In this document: positions 16,508 to 25,104 of the stretch, in pieces
How positions within the stretch are numbered: the stretch's first letter is position 1
Layout of the letters: each line of letters begins with the position of its first letter
Assembly (NCBI RefSeq): GCF_014193655.1
Contig: NZ_JACHZQ010000003.1
Location: forward strand, 682,001 to 746,000
DNA: 64,000 nt
Reading direction: 5' to 3'
Source: Rhizobium sp. BK313
Lineage (GTDB): Bacteria; Pseudomonadota; Alphaproteobacteria; Rhizobiales; Rhizobiaceae
The notes under the pieces: generated by a model
Told to the model about the DNA's origin: nothing
What the model saw: only the letters and a program-made list of their open reading frames with translations
The model's database searches: none
Made by a program: the position numbers and the translations under genes

Positions 16508-18121
16508 ATGCCTGCATCCATTGTCCTCTCCAATCTTTCGTGGTCCACGCCTGACGGCCGGCCGCTTTTCTCGAATATTGATCTGAGTTTCGGTGCCGAG
16601 CGCACCGGTCTCGTCGGCCGCAATGGTGTCGGCAAGAGTACCCTTCTCAAGCTCATTACCGGCGAGCTGCAGCCTCAGTCCCGAGCGATATCTTTCGGAG
16701 GAAGTCTCGGCGTTCTGCGCCAGAGCGTGCAAGTGGGACCCGACGAAACGGTCGCCGATCTCTTCCAGGCGACCGGAGCGCTTGCCATTCTCCACCGTGC
16801 TGAAGCGGGTGAGGCAACAGCCGAGGAACTTGCTTCAGCGGACTGGACACTGGAAAAGCGCATCGCTTCCGCTCTCGATCGTGCCGGGCTCGATGCCACG
16901 CCCGAGACGCTTCTTGATGCGCTGTCTGGCGGGCAGCGCACGCGCGCTGGCCTTGCCGCGTTGATTTTCACCGACCCCGATTTTCTCATTCTGGACGAAC
17001 CGACGAACAATCTGGATCGCGAGGGCCGCGAAGCCGTGATCGAGCTGCTTGCAAATTGGCGGGCCGGCGCGATTGTCGTCAGCCATGACCGGGAATTGCT
17101 CGACACGATGGATGCCATCGTCGAATTGACCTCGCTTGGCGCCACGCGCTACGGCGGCAATTGGAGCCAGTATCGCGAGCGCAAGGCTTTCGAGCTTGCC
17201 GCCGCCGAACATGATCTTGCCGATGCGGAGAAGCGCGTTGCCGAGGTTGCCCGTAGCGCACAGGCAACGGTGGAGCGGCAGGCGCGAAGGGATCGTGCCG
17301 GCAAGAGGAAGGCCGCCAAGGGCGACATACCGCGCATCATGCTGGGCGGGCTGAAAGAGCGGAGCGAGATGACAGGCGGCGAAAATGCCCGCCTTGCCGA
17401 ACGCCGGCGCACGCAGGCACTTGGAGACGCCGCCGCTGCCCGCGAGCGCATCGAAATCCTCCAGCCTCTGTCGGTCAGGCTTCCGCCGACCGGACTGCCG
17501 GCGAGCAAGGTCGTTCTGAAGATCGACGGTGTGACGGCTGGCTATCAGCCCGGCCGTCCGATCATCAGCGATCTCACTTTCGATATCACGGGGCCGGAGC
17601 GCATTGCCGTCACCGGTCCGAACGGTTCGGGCAAGACGACGTTGCTGGCGCTGATCTCCGGAGAGTTGCAGCCATGGGTCGGGACGATCCGCGTGATGAC
17701 CACGATCTCTATACTCGACCAACAGGTGAGTCTTCTCGATCCGTCACTCTCGATCCGCGATAACTTCCGGCGGATGGACCCCCAGGCGGATGAAAATGCC
17801 TGCCGCGCGGCGCTTGCCCGGTTCATGTTCAGGGCCGACGCTGCGCTTCAGATCGTATCTACATTGAGCGGCGGCCAGTTGCTGCGCGCCGGCCTCGCGT
17901 GCGTCCTCGGTGGACCGACGCCGCCGTCGCTGCTGATCCTCGACGAGCCGACAAATCATCTCGACATTGATTCAATCACCGCAGTCGAGGCAGGCCTGCG
18001 CGCATATGACGGCGCCCTCCTGGTTGTCAGTCACGACGAAGTATTTCTGGAAGGCATCAAGATATCGCGCCGGCTGGAACTGTCTTCGCGACAGGCTGTC
18101 GAGGTGCTGATTACGGAATGA
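16508..18121 (+). CDS. ABC-F family ATP-binding protein
   Basis: 537 residues with two complete ATP-binding cassettes and no membrane segments. Cassette 1: Walker A GRNGVGKST, signature LSGGQRTRAG, Walker B LILDEPTNNLD. Cassette 2: Walker A GPNGSGKTT, signature LSGGQLLRAG, Walker B LILDEPTNHLD. The linker is charged and helical (KRVAEVARSAQATVERQARR). ABC-F proteins act on the ribosome, in translation control or protection from antibiotics, rather than in transport. The start at 16508 places the conserved first strand at once; a longer frame to 16442 is possible. Confidence 0.92.
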   Translation: MPASIVLSNLSWSTPDGRPLFSNIDLSFGAERTGLVGRNGVGKSTLLKLITGELQPQSRAISFGGSLGVLRQSVQVGPDETVADLFQATGALAILHRAEAGEATAEELASADWTLEKRIASALDRAGLDATPETLLDALSGGQRTRAGLAALIFTDPDFLILDEPTNNLDREGREAVIELLANWRAGAIVVSHDRELLDTMDAIVELTSLGATRYGGNWSQYRERKAFELAAAEHDLADAEKRVAEVARSAQATVERQARRDRAGKRKAAKGDIPRIMLGGLKERSEMTGGENARLAERRRTQALGDAAAARERIEILQPLSVRLPPTGLPASKVVLKIDGVTAGYQPGRPIISDLTFDITGPERIAVTGPNGSGKTTLLALISGELQPWVGTIRVMTTISILDQQVSLLDPSLSIRDNFRRMDPQADENACRAALARFMFRADAALQIVSTLSGGQLLRAGLACVLGGPTPPSLLILDEPTNHLDIDSITAVEAGLRAYDGALLVVSHDEVFLEGIKISRRLELSSRQAVEVLITE

Positions 18122-18275
18122 GAAAAATACGCTGTTTGGTGGCAGCTGACCGCCCGGGTCGGCTTTGGCCGATATTGCTTCGGGAAAATGAGAAAGCGAG
18201 GCCGCCAAATGGCGGCACTGCTCTTGGCGCGGGCCTTCCGTTGCGCCGCGTTCGTAGCGACCTGCGAGACGCAGG

Positions 18276-18704
18276 TTATTGCTGCGACGGTGCCGACTTG
18301 TCGATCTTTTCCCGAACCTTGTTGGCCAATGCGGGGTCGTGTTGCGCCGCCGTCAGAATCGATGTGAATTCCTCGACAGATATGTCCGGAGAAGCTTTAA
18401 CGGCCTCAACCATCTGCGTCTTGGCTTCGGTCTGCAGCTTTTGCTTCGCCACTTCGTCCGACGTCGCCCCAATTTTGGCAGAATAGTCCTGCCTGACCTT
18501 GTCGACTTTCAGATAGGCAACGGCAAAGGCCTCGATTTTCTGATCGCTGACGGCCGCACCGTTGCCATCGGCCGGCGCTTGTTGCGTCGGCTGCTGCTCT
18601 TGCGCCTGGGCTACTTCCACTGCCAACGCCGGGCTAAAGGTCATCAAGCTGAAGACCGCAGCGGTCAACGTTGCAACGGGTGTATAACGAGTGATCATAT
18701 CCAT
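18276..18704 (-). CDS. DUF4168 secreted protein
   Basis: 142 residues. Signal peptide at about residues 1-28, ending SPALA. After a Gln/Pro-rich linker (QAQEQQPTQQAPADG) comes the DUF4168 domain, with the helix IEAFAVAYLKVDKVRQDY and the end EFTSILTAAQHDPALANKV. Function is not known for the family; the mature protein should be periplasmic. It is convergent with the ABC-F gene (154-bp gap) and divergent from the DUF899 gene. Confidence 0.85.
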   Translation of the reverse strand: MDMITRYTPVATLTAAVFSLMTFSPALAVEVAQAQEQQPTQQAPADGNGAAVSDQKIEAFAVAYLKVDKVRQDYSAKIGATSDEVAKQKLQTEAKTQMVEAVKASPDISVEEFTSILTAAQHDPALANKVREKIDKSAPSQQ

Positions 18705-19105
18705 TCCTCTGTAACGTGGATGATTTGAGATGATTTGATCGGCGGCAAGACCGCCTCAGCCGTCAGAGGGCCAAGTGAGTTGGTCACGATGGAACGTCTA
18801 AAAGTGCTTGGTGCGGCGACATCGGGGCGATTTGCTGACCATTGAGCGGCGGCTTTGTGGTCGCCGATGTGTCCGAAGGTGAGGCGAACCTGCGTGATTA
18901 ACCGACAAAAACATCGGTTGCCGGCCAATCCTCGCGTCGCCGCAATCAACGTCTCCGTCGGAATACCGCCACACTTGTTACTCTCACTGATCGATTTCCG
19001 ATGCCAAACTACCTCACGACTAGCAACGAGCGATGAGCAGCGAATGGAAACGCGTTTGAGCAACCAAGCGCGGGAATTCGCCCAACAAAGGAGGTTTCAG
19101 AAGCC
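18705..19105. other. 401-bp intergenic region between divergent genes
   Basis: It holds the start regions of the DUF4168 (minus) and DUF899 (plus) genes. Close to the DUF4168 start is a short direct repeat, GATGATTTGA twice within 21 bp at about 18719-18739. AAAGGAGG near 19088 is the ribosome binding site of the DUF899 gene. I see no gene or RNA structure in the rest. Confidence 0.5.
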
Positions 19106-19903
19106 ATGACTACATCAGCCGAGAACGGACGGACAGGCGGACGGCCTGCCATGCAAACACCACCGCTCGTGTCGCCGCAGGAGTGGGAGGCGGCCCGCGA
19201 GCGGCTGCTCGTGAAGGAAAAGGCCGAGACCCGCGCCCGTGACGCCCTGGCCGCCGAGCGCCGGCGAATGCCGTGGATGGCCGTGGAGACGGCGTATACG
19301 TTCGAGGGGCCCGCGGGCAAGGCCAGCCTGCTCGACCTGTTCGATGGTCGGCGTCAGCTAATTGTCTACCGTGCCTTCTTCGAGCCGGGAGTGTTCGGCT
19401 GGCCCGATCATGCCTGCCGGGGCTGTTCCATGGTGGCCGACCAGGTGGCCCACCTCGCCCACCTGAATGCCCGTGATACAACCCTCGTTTTCGTCTCGCG
19501 TGCGCCTCAGGCTGATATCGCGCGGCTGAAGGCGCAGATGGGCTGGGAGGGGATACCGTGGTTTACCCTCACGGACAGCTTCGACGCCGATTTCGGCGTC
19601 GGCGAGTGGCACGGCACGAACGTATTCTACCGCGACCGCGACCGCGTGTTCCGCACCTACTTCATCAACAACCGCGGCGACGAGCAGATGGGGGGCACCT
19701 GGAACTACCTCGACATCACGCCTCTGGGCCGGCAGGAGGTCTGGGAGGACTCGCCTGAGGGCTATCCTCAGACCCCAACCTACAAGTGGTGGAACTGGCA
19801 CGACAACTACGTCGAAGAGGCAGCGCCCGACAAGAAGTGGGTCGAGGTGTCGGACGCCGGAGAGGCTGCATTCCGGAACCAAGACGCAAACACCAGGCCA
19901 TGA
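19106..19903 (+). CDS. DUF899 thioredoxin-like family protein
   Basis: 265 residues. It has the DUF899 arrangement: an N-terminal helix WEAARERLLVKEKAETRARD, then ETAYTFEGPAGKASLLDLF, a thioredoxin-like core with YRAFFEPGV, and a CRGCSM motif near residue 110. The C-terminal half has TWNYLDITPLGRQEVWEDSP and KWWNWHDNY. The CxxC suggests a redox or metal role, but no activity is established for the family that I can name with confidence. It has an AAAGGAGG ribosome binding site. It is convergent with the MFS gene across a hairpin. Confidence 0.85.
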   Translation: MTTSAENGRTGGRPAMQTPPLVSPQEWEAARERLLVKEKAETRARDALAAERRRMPWMAVETAYTFEGPAGKASLLDLFDGRRQLIVYRAFFEPGVFGWPDHACRGCSMVADQVAHLAHLNARDTTLVFVSRAPQADIARLKAQMGWEGIPWFTLTDSFDADFGVGEWHGTNVFYRDRDRVFRTYFINNRGDEQMGGTWNYLDITPLGRQEVWEDSPEGYPQTPTYKWWNWHDNYVEEAAPDKKWVEVSDAGEAAFRNQDANTRP

Positions 19904-19938
19904 GCCAGACCGGCTCCGTCTGAGTGGTCCGCAACCGG

Positions 19939-19965
19939 CCGCAGCGCCATCATTTGGCGCTGCGG
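19939..19965. terminator. 11-bp hairpin between convergent genes
   Basis: CCGCAGCGCCA pairs perfectly with TGGCGCTGCGG around a five-base loop, but no strong T-run follows on either strand. Its position between the DUF899 and MFS stop codons suggests it ends both transcripts. Confidence 0.5.
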
Positions 19966-20033
19966 TTCGTGCTGCCATATCCGGGAATTGCGCAACGACT
20001 TGAATTTCTGGCTTGATGGAAAGCGGCCATCCG

Positions 20034-21290
20034 CTAGGAAACCGGCTTGGAGGTACGCCAATCCAGAAAAGCTGCGTAAAATGCCGCAAACAATGCGAGC
20101 GATGCCGATATGAGCATCATAACGAGCAGCGCATGGATCGTACCCGACTGCGCAAGAAACAGACCGGCAATAGATCCCATGAGCGCTCCGCCAGCGAGTC
20201 TCATTGCAGCAGACAGCCCCGCGGCGGTGCCGGCGAGATCGGGGCGCACGGACAGCACGCCGGTGTTGGCGGCGGGCATGGTCAACCCATTGCCTATGCC
20301 GATGAACATGCTCGGCCCAAAGAACGCAAGAACGTGAGTGATGCCCGACCTCGCGAGGGCCAGGCCAACCAACAGCCCCACGCATGTGAAAAGGCGTGCG
20401 ACGATGAGGATAATGCTCAGCGCATTTCGGGAGGCGTAGCGGCCAGCCAGGTAGCTACCCAGGATGAAGCCCGCGGGAACCATTCCCATGTAAAAGCCCA
20501 GTGTCGCACTTGATCCGCCGAGCGATTGACCAAGTGCCAACGGTGCGCCTCCCAGGAAGATATAAAGCGTTCCCATGGAGCAGGCCATGCACAGTGTATA
20601 GGCCCAGAACCGTGCCGAGCTCAGGAGTTGAGTATATGAGGCGAGATAGTTTGCATGCGATCTCGATGCGCGTGTGGAGGTTTCCCTTAGCTCGCGTATG
20701 GACAAGGCGAGGACAGCCGCACCGAGGATAGCCAAGACAACGAAGATCGCCCGCCATCCGAACAGCTCGTCCAACAACCCGCCAAACATGGGGCCGACCA
20801 TGGGCGCAATCGCCCATCCCATGGAGACATAGCCAAGTCTGCTTGCCGCTCCGCGGTCGCCCGATGTTTCCTTGACAACGACGAGAGCCACGGAAAAGCA
20901 GGCGCCGATCGACGCTTGCATCGCTCGAAAAACGAGGAAAACACCGATATTGGGAGCAAAAGCGCAGCCAGCCGACGCGACGATGAAAAGGGAGACGGCG
21001 ATCAAAGCGACCGGCCTGCGCCCATAACGATCCGATATTGCGCCAGCGACGATTTCTATCAGGGCTGTGACGATCGTATAGCCGCCAATCGAAAGATTGA
21101 CGAGTGCGTAATCGGCGTGAAACGCAGCGGCAATCTTCGGCAGCGACGGTAAGATCATGTTCACCGGCAGCACCGAGATCGCCGACAGCAAGATGAGGGT
21201 TGTTAGTCGAGGCGGAGCTTTCGTCGGAGCTGCGACCGTTTTTTCGGTCATTTGCGTGTACGAAGTCTGAAGGGGATTGTCGCCCGTCAT
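20034..21290 (-). CDS. MFS transporter, Bcr/CflA-type drug exporter
   Basis: 418 residues with 12 predicted helices. Helix 1 has ISVLPVNMILPSLPKIA, and motif A is AGAISDRYGRRPVAL, both typical of the Bcr/CflA (DHA1) group that exports chloramphenicol, bicyclomycin and similar compounds. The start at 21290 has GAGAAG upstream; the frame continues to a TTG at 21350 but that extension is not conserved-looking. A peptide-coding leader with a terminator lies immediately upstream (21361-21509), so expression is probably controlled by attenuation. It is single-gene and convergent with the DUF899 gene. Confidence 0.92.
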   Translation of the reverse strand: MTGDNPLQTSYTQMTEKTVAAPTKAPPRLTTLILLSAISVLPVNMILPSLPKIAAAFHADYALVNLSIGGYTIVTALIEIVAGAISDRYGRRPVALIAVSLFIVASAGCAFAPNIGVFLVFRAMQASIGACFSVALVVVKETSGDRGAASRLGYVSMGWAIAPMVGPMFGGLLDELFGWRAIFVVLAILGAAVLALSIRELRETSTRASRSHANYLASYTQLLSSARFWAYTLCMACSMGTLYIFLGGAPLALGQSLGGSSATLGFYMGMVPAGFILGSYLAGRYASRNALSIILIVARLFTCVGLLVGLALARSGITHVLAFFGPSMFIGIGNGLTMPAANTGVLSVRPDLAGTAAGLSAAMRLAGGALMGSIAGLFLAQSGTIHALLVMMLISASLALFAAFYAAFLDWRTSKPVS

Positions 21291-21360
21291 GGTCTTCTCG
21301 TCCGTTTTGTCAGTGGGATATTGTGAAAATCTGACGAGGCGGCGGCCCAAACTCCGGGCA

Positions 21361-21384
21361 TAAAAAAGGCCCCGTCAGGAGCCT
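21361..21384 (-). terminator. Attenuator-type terminator before the MFS gene
   Basis: On the minus strand AGGCTCC pairs with GGGGCCT around a TGAC loop, followed at once by a run of T. It lies after the leader peptide gene and about 70 nt before the MFS start, so it can cut transcription before the structural gene. Confidence 0.8.
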
Positions 21385-21391
21385 GCTTACC

Positions 21392-21438
21392 GCGCATGGG
21401 TGCTTTCGCCGGATAGTTATACCATCCTGCCCATGCGC
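21392..21438 (-). promoter_or_regulatory. Leader RNA hairpins overlapping the leader peptide gene
   Basis: On the minus strand GCGCATGGG (21438-21430, inside the leader coding sequence) pairs perfectly with CCCATGCGC (21400-21392). Nested inside it, GGATGGT (21427-21421) pairs with ACTATCC (21417-21411), and this inner hairpin includes the leader stop codon. A translating ribosome would disrupt both. The terminator at 21361-21384 follows directly. Confidence 0.7.
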
Positions 21439-21473
21439 CCTATCACCACTACGAGAACCATTGCGATCTTCAT
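21417..21473 (-). CDS. Leader peptide rich in Val/Leu/Ile codons
   Basis: An 18-codon reading frame, MKIAMVLVVVIGRMGRMV, ending in TAA. It has six consecutive branched-chain codons (V-L-V-V-V-I). It has no Shine-Dalgarno sequence, but the A of its ATG falls 8 bases after the end of a promoter -10 element, where transcription should begin, so it is probably translated leaderless, as described for the trpL leader of Sinorhizobium. Its 3' half overlaps hairpins leading to a terminator. It fits a sensor peptide for ribosome stalling upstream of the MFS exporter. Confidence 0.65.
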   Translation of the reverse strand: MKIAMVLVVVIGRMGRMV

Positions 21474-21480
21474 GCAGCTA

Positions 21481-21509
21481 TAGCTAGACAGGATTTCGCG
21501 CGTCGTCAA
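21481..21509 (-). promoter_or_regulatory. Promoter of the leader peptide/MFS unit
   Basis: On the minus strand TTGACG (21509-21504) and TAGCTA (21486-21481) are separated by 17 bases. The expected start site is at or next to 21473, the first base of the leader ATG. Between this promoter and the DUF937 stop (21510-21811) I see no gene I can support. Confidence 0.6.
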
Positions 21510-21811
21510 CGCATCATCTTTTCAGTGCTGATGGCTTGCGGCCCACCGCCCTCGCAGGCTGCAGCGTCTCGGGACTGCCAGCCGCCAAGCTTGGGACCAT
21601 GTCGATCCACAGTTGCCAAAGGCCGATAAAGCGCCCCGAGCTGATTCAGCTTACGAAGATTGGTAACTTCTGCTGCTGGCGCTAGATCCTGCTCGCTATT
21701 CTTCGATGCTGGAATTCCGGTTGGTAGCACCTGGCGCCAAGCAGTGCGAAAATATCGCCAGAGGTGGGCGAGGACGACTCCCTCACTTCGCAAAGGATTA
21801 AACGGCGAGCT

Positions 21812-22687
21812 TCAGTTATGTTTCGGAGCGGGCTTACCTTCCGCTTGCACGTAGCTGTCGAAAATCGCTTCCATGTTCTTCTGATAGTTCTTTTGCACTT
21901 CCAGGCCGCTGTCGAACATGGCGTTGAACATTTCCGTATAGGCGGCCATGTCGACGGCAGGGGTGGCAGGTTTGGCCTTTGGTTGTTCTTTCGGCGGCTC
22001 CGCGGGCATCGGGAAGTTGCGCATCATATCCTGGAATGCCTTGGCGAAGGGATTGTCGAGGAAGGGGTTGGCGGCAGCGGTCGGCTTTTCGCGCTCGACT
22101 GATTGAGCGCCGAACATCAGCTCCATTGCTTGAGTGAAAGGATTGTCGAAGATGCTCGCCTGCGGTGTCGGCTGTTGCTTTGGCGCAAAACCGATGGTTT
22201 GCAGCCAGTTCTGCATCATCTCGCCCATCGCCGTGTTGAGGAACGGATTGGCCATCTGAGGCATCTGGCCGCTGGTTTCCTTGAACAGGCCGCCCATCAG
22301 CGTGTCGGCCATGACGGGCAGCATGCGCTTGTATATCTCCTGGCCGATGCCGGTCATCTGAGCGGCCTGCGCGGCGATGGCGCGGGATACTTCCTTGGAG
22401 CCGAACAGCCGTGCCAACACGTTGTTGCCGTCGGCAATACCCTCCGGCGTGAAGGCCTTGCTCATATCCTCGAAATATTTGGCATAACTGCCGGAGGTGA
22501 TGTCCTGCATTACGCCCATGAAATTGTAGGGGTTCGTCGCGCTGCGTTTGAACCCTGAGGAAAAGGCGGGCATCAGCGCCGCCATGGCTTTGGTCGCCTG
22601 TTCCTGTGCGAGGTTGAACTGCTTGGCCATGGCCTCCGTGGCGGCGCCGTTCTGTGCCTGCATCATCATGTCGAAGAGTGGCAGCAT
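21812..22687 (-). CDS. DUF937-domain protein with NPF repeats
   Basis: 291 residues. The N-terminal 130 residues match DUF937: MLPLFDMMMQAQNGAATEAM, an ALMPAFSSGFKR turn, and ARLFGSKEVSRAIAAQAAQMTG. The C-terminal half has four NPF motifs in similar settings (NPFLNTAMGEMM, NPFTQAMELM, NPFLDNPFAKAFQDMM), then a Pro/Lys linker and a helix ending QKNYQKNMEAIFDSYVQ. Function unknown; it has no signal peptide, so it is cytoplasmic. The start at 22687 is supported by AAAGGGA upstream. Confidence 0.8.
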   Translation of the reverse strand: MLPLFDMMMQAQNGAATEAMAKQFNLAQEQATKAMAALMPAFSSGFKRSATNPYNFMGVMQDITSGSYAKYFEDMSKAFTPEGIADGNNVLARLFGSKEVSRAIAAQAAQMTGIGQEIYKRMLPVMADTLMGGLFKETSGQMPQMANPFLNTAMGEMMQNWLQTIGFAPKQQPTPQASIFDNPFTQAMELMFGAQSVEREKPTAAANPFLDNPFAKAFQDMMRNFPMPAEPPKEQPKAKPATPAVDMAAYTEMFNAMFDSGLEVQKNYQKNMEAIFDSYVQAEGKPAPKHN

Positions 22688-22823
22688 TGAAGTCCCTTTC
22701 CCCGCAATCATGCCGCCCCGGAATCAGAAGGCGTGCAATTCTAGCAGTATAGCGGGAAAAAAGACGGCGCATACCGGTTTCTGCCGGCGCGTGGCCGCAG
22801 CAAATCGGACCGAAGCAGGCCTG

Positions 22824-24197
22824 TTAGTATTGATATTCCTCGAAGACCGGCTCGACCGACTGGTTCCAGCGGCCGTGATAGAGCATCAGCAGATCGTCGG
22901 CGAGCGTACCCTTCTTGGCGAGCACTTCGTCCAGCGGCGCCAGGAAGACGCTTTCGTCCTGGCCATCGCCGTTCAGCCGGGCGCGGCTCTTTAGGCCGTT
23001 GCGGGAAATGCCGACGACCTCGCGCGCCACGTCGAACAGGCTATGGCCCTTGATGCCGGCTTTCAGACCTTGCACCGGCACGACATCGCGCAGTGCGTTG
23101 ACCTCTTCGAAGGTCCAATTCTTGGTCAGTTCGTCAGCGGCGGCTAGTGCTGCATCGTCATAGAGCAGGCCGACCCAGAAGGCCGGCAGGGCACAGATGC
23201 GCCGCCAAGGGCCGCCGTCTGCGCCACGCATTTCCAGGAAGCGCTTGAGGCGCACGTCGGGGAAGAGGGTGGAGAGATGGTTCGTCCAGTCGCCCATCGT
23301 CGGCTCCCAGGCGGCGATCTCGCCCTTCAGCGCGCCGTTCATGAACTGGCGGAAAGTGACATGAGTGCAGTCGTGATAACGGCCGTCGCGAACGACGAAA
23401 TACATGGGAACGTCCAGTGCCCATTCGACATAGTCATGGAAGCCGAAATCGTCGCGGAAGGTGAAGTCGAGCAGACCGGCGCGGCGGTTGTCCGTATCGC
23501 GCCAGATGTCGCCGCGCCACGAGGAGAGGCCGTTCGGTCTGCCTTCGGTAAAGGGTGAGGATGCAAACAGCGCAGTCGCCAGCGATTGAAGCTTCATCGA
23601 CACGCGCATCTTGCGGCGCATGTCCTCTTCCGAAGAGAAGTCGAGGTTCACCTGGATCGTGCAAGTCCGGTACATCATGTCGAGACCCTTTGTGCCGACC
23701 TTCGGCATGTAGCGGCTCATAATGTCGTAACGCGATTTCGGCATGCGCGGCGTCTCAGCCAGCGTCCATTTCGGGCTGCCGCCGATGCCTAGGAAACGGA
23801 TGCCCATGGGCTCGGCGATTTCGCGCAATGTCGCCAGGTGCTGGTTCGATTCCTTGCAGGTCTGATGAATGTTTTCGAGCGGCGCGCCTGACAGTTCGAA
23901 CTGGCCGCCGGGCTCGATCGAGATCGCGCCCATGCCGGTCGGCTCGCCCAGCCCGATAATGTTGTCGCCATCCATGATCGGCTCCCAACCGGACTTCTCC
24001 TGCAGGCCCTTCAAGAGCGCGGAAATGCTGGCGTCGCCAAAATAGGGCACGGGGCTGTTGTCGGCGCGGAAAAACACGAATTTTTCGTGTTCCGTGCCGA
24101 TGCGGAACTGCTCCTTCGATCTGCTGCCGGCGGCCAAATAAGCCGTCATGTCCGAGACCGAAGAGAGCGGAGTCTGGTCGGTGGTGTCGCGCGCCAT
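22824..24197 (-). CDS. gshA: Glutamate-cysteine ligase
   Basis: 457 residues. It ligates glutamate to cysteine, the first step of glutathione synthesis. It belongs to the plant/alphaproteobacterial class rather than the enterobacterial one: the substrate-binding region RIGTEHEKFVFF, the loop SIEPGGQFELSGAP, and the Cys pair region with YRTCTIQVNLDFSSEEDMRRKM are all present, as is HYDCTH-like DGRYHDCTHVTFRQF. It is close to full family length. It is divergent from the LysE-type gene. The neighbouring GST and MAPEG genes elsewhere in the window would use the product. Confidence 0.95.
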   Translation of the reverse strand: MARDTTDQTPLSSVSDMTAYLAAGSRSKEQFRIGTEHEKFVFFRADNSPVPYFGDASISALLKGLQEKSGWEPIMDGDNIIGLGEPTGMGAISIEPGGQFELSGAPLENIHQTCKESNQHLATLREIAEPMGIRFLGIGGSPKWTLAETPRMPKSRYDIMSRYMPKVGTKGLDMMYRTCTIQVNLDFSSEEDMRRKMRVSMKLQSLATALFASSPFTEGRPNGLSSWRGDIWRDTDNRRAGLLDFTFRDDFGFHDYVEWALDVPMYFVVRDGRYHDCTHVTFRQFMNGALKGEIAAWEPTMGDWTNHLSTLFPDVRLKRFLEMRGADGGPWRRICALPAFWVGLLYDDAALAAADELTKNWTFEEVNALRDVVPVQGLKAGIKGHSLFDVAREVVGISRNGLKSRARLNGDGQDESVFLAPLDEVLAKKGTLADDLLMLYHGRWNQSVEPVFEEYQY

Positions 24198-24441
24198 GGG
24201 TATACCTTGATCTCGGAAGGGAGCCCGCGCAAGCCGCAGGCCAATTGGAAGGGTGATTGACGCGGATTGAGGTACGGTGCAAGTGAATTTCTTTCAAGGG
24301 TCGTTCAAAAAAATAGGATTTTGTGTCTGGAAGCTGTGCTGGGGCGGTAACCGATACCGCCGCGCTTGCACAAGCGTTCAAGACGCCCGACCGCCATTCG
24401 AAATAGTCTCGCCTTTCCATTGACGACGGGAGGGCACACCG

Positions 24442-25053
24442 ATGTTCGAGCAGACTGGGCTTTATCCAATCCTGACGCTGCTTCTGGCGTCTTTGATCAT
24501 TATGGGCAGCCCGGGTCCGTCCACCATCAGCGCCACGGCAGTCGGCGCCGTCTACGGCTTCCGCGGATCGATGAGTTATGTAGGCGGTCTCATCGTCGGC
24601 ACGGTCGTCGTACTGCTCGCCGTGGCAGTCGGCGTCGTCGCAGTTTTGCTGTCGGTACCGCATGGCGCGTCGGCGCTTACCGTCATCTCGACCGTCTACA
24701 TCATCTATTTGGCCTTCAGAATAGCCACTGCTCCGCCGCTCGCACGCCGTAGCGACCACGTGAAAACACCCGCATTCACCGGCGGTTTTCTGCTGGCGGT
24801 CGCCAATCCCAAGGCATATCTGGCGATTGCCGCAGTCTTTGCCGGCGTCAGCCTTTTCAAGGACCAGCGCACGCTCGACGCGGTCATCAAGATAATGTTG
24901 CTCAGCATGATGATTGTCATCATTCATCTGTGCTGGCTTCTGGTCGGGGCCTCGCTGTCCCGTTTCCTTCAGAACCCGACCATTTCGCGTACCGTGAACA
25001 TTTCCTTGGCGGGAATATTGATCGTTACGACCGCGCTCGCACTAGCGGGTTGA
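24442..25053 (+). CDS. LysE-family exporter
   Basis: 203 residues with about six membrane helices. The first loop has the family signature SPGPSTISATAVGAVYGFRGS, and a later segment has GGFLLAVANPKAYLAIAAVF, which matches the RhtB/LysE group (conserved NPK). The family exports amino acids or related small molecules; the substrate is not predictable. GGGAGGG lies about 10 bases upstream of the ATG. It is flanked by minus-strand genes on both sides and so is a single-gene unit. Confidence 0.9.
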   Translation: MFEQTGLYPILTLLLASLIIMGSPGPSTISATAVGAVYGFRGSMSYVGGLIVGTVVVLLAVAVGVVAVLLSVPHGASALTVISTVYIIYLAFRIATAPPLARRSDHVKTPAFTGGFLLAVANPKAYLAIAAVFAGVSLFKDQRTLDAVIKIMLLSMMIVIIHLCWLLVGASLSRFLQNPTISRTVNISLAGILIVTTALALAG

Positions 25054-25104
25054 AAAACCATTGTCGGACAGATCAAGGCCCTGTTCGCGGTCATACTGGC
25101 AAGG

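Noticed and set aside
21506..21793. 95-codon minus-strand open frame between the leader region and DUF937 gene
   Set aside because: No ribosome binding site, domain or clear codon bias, and its end overlaps the promoter of the leader.
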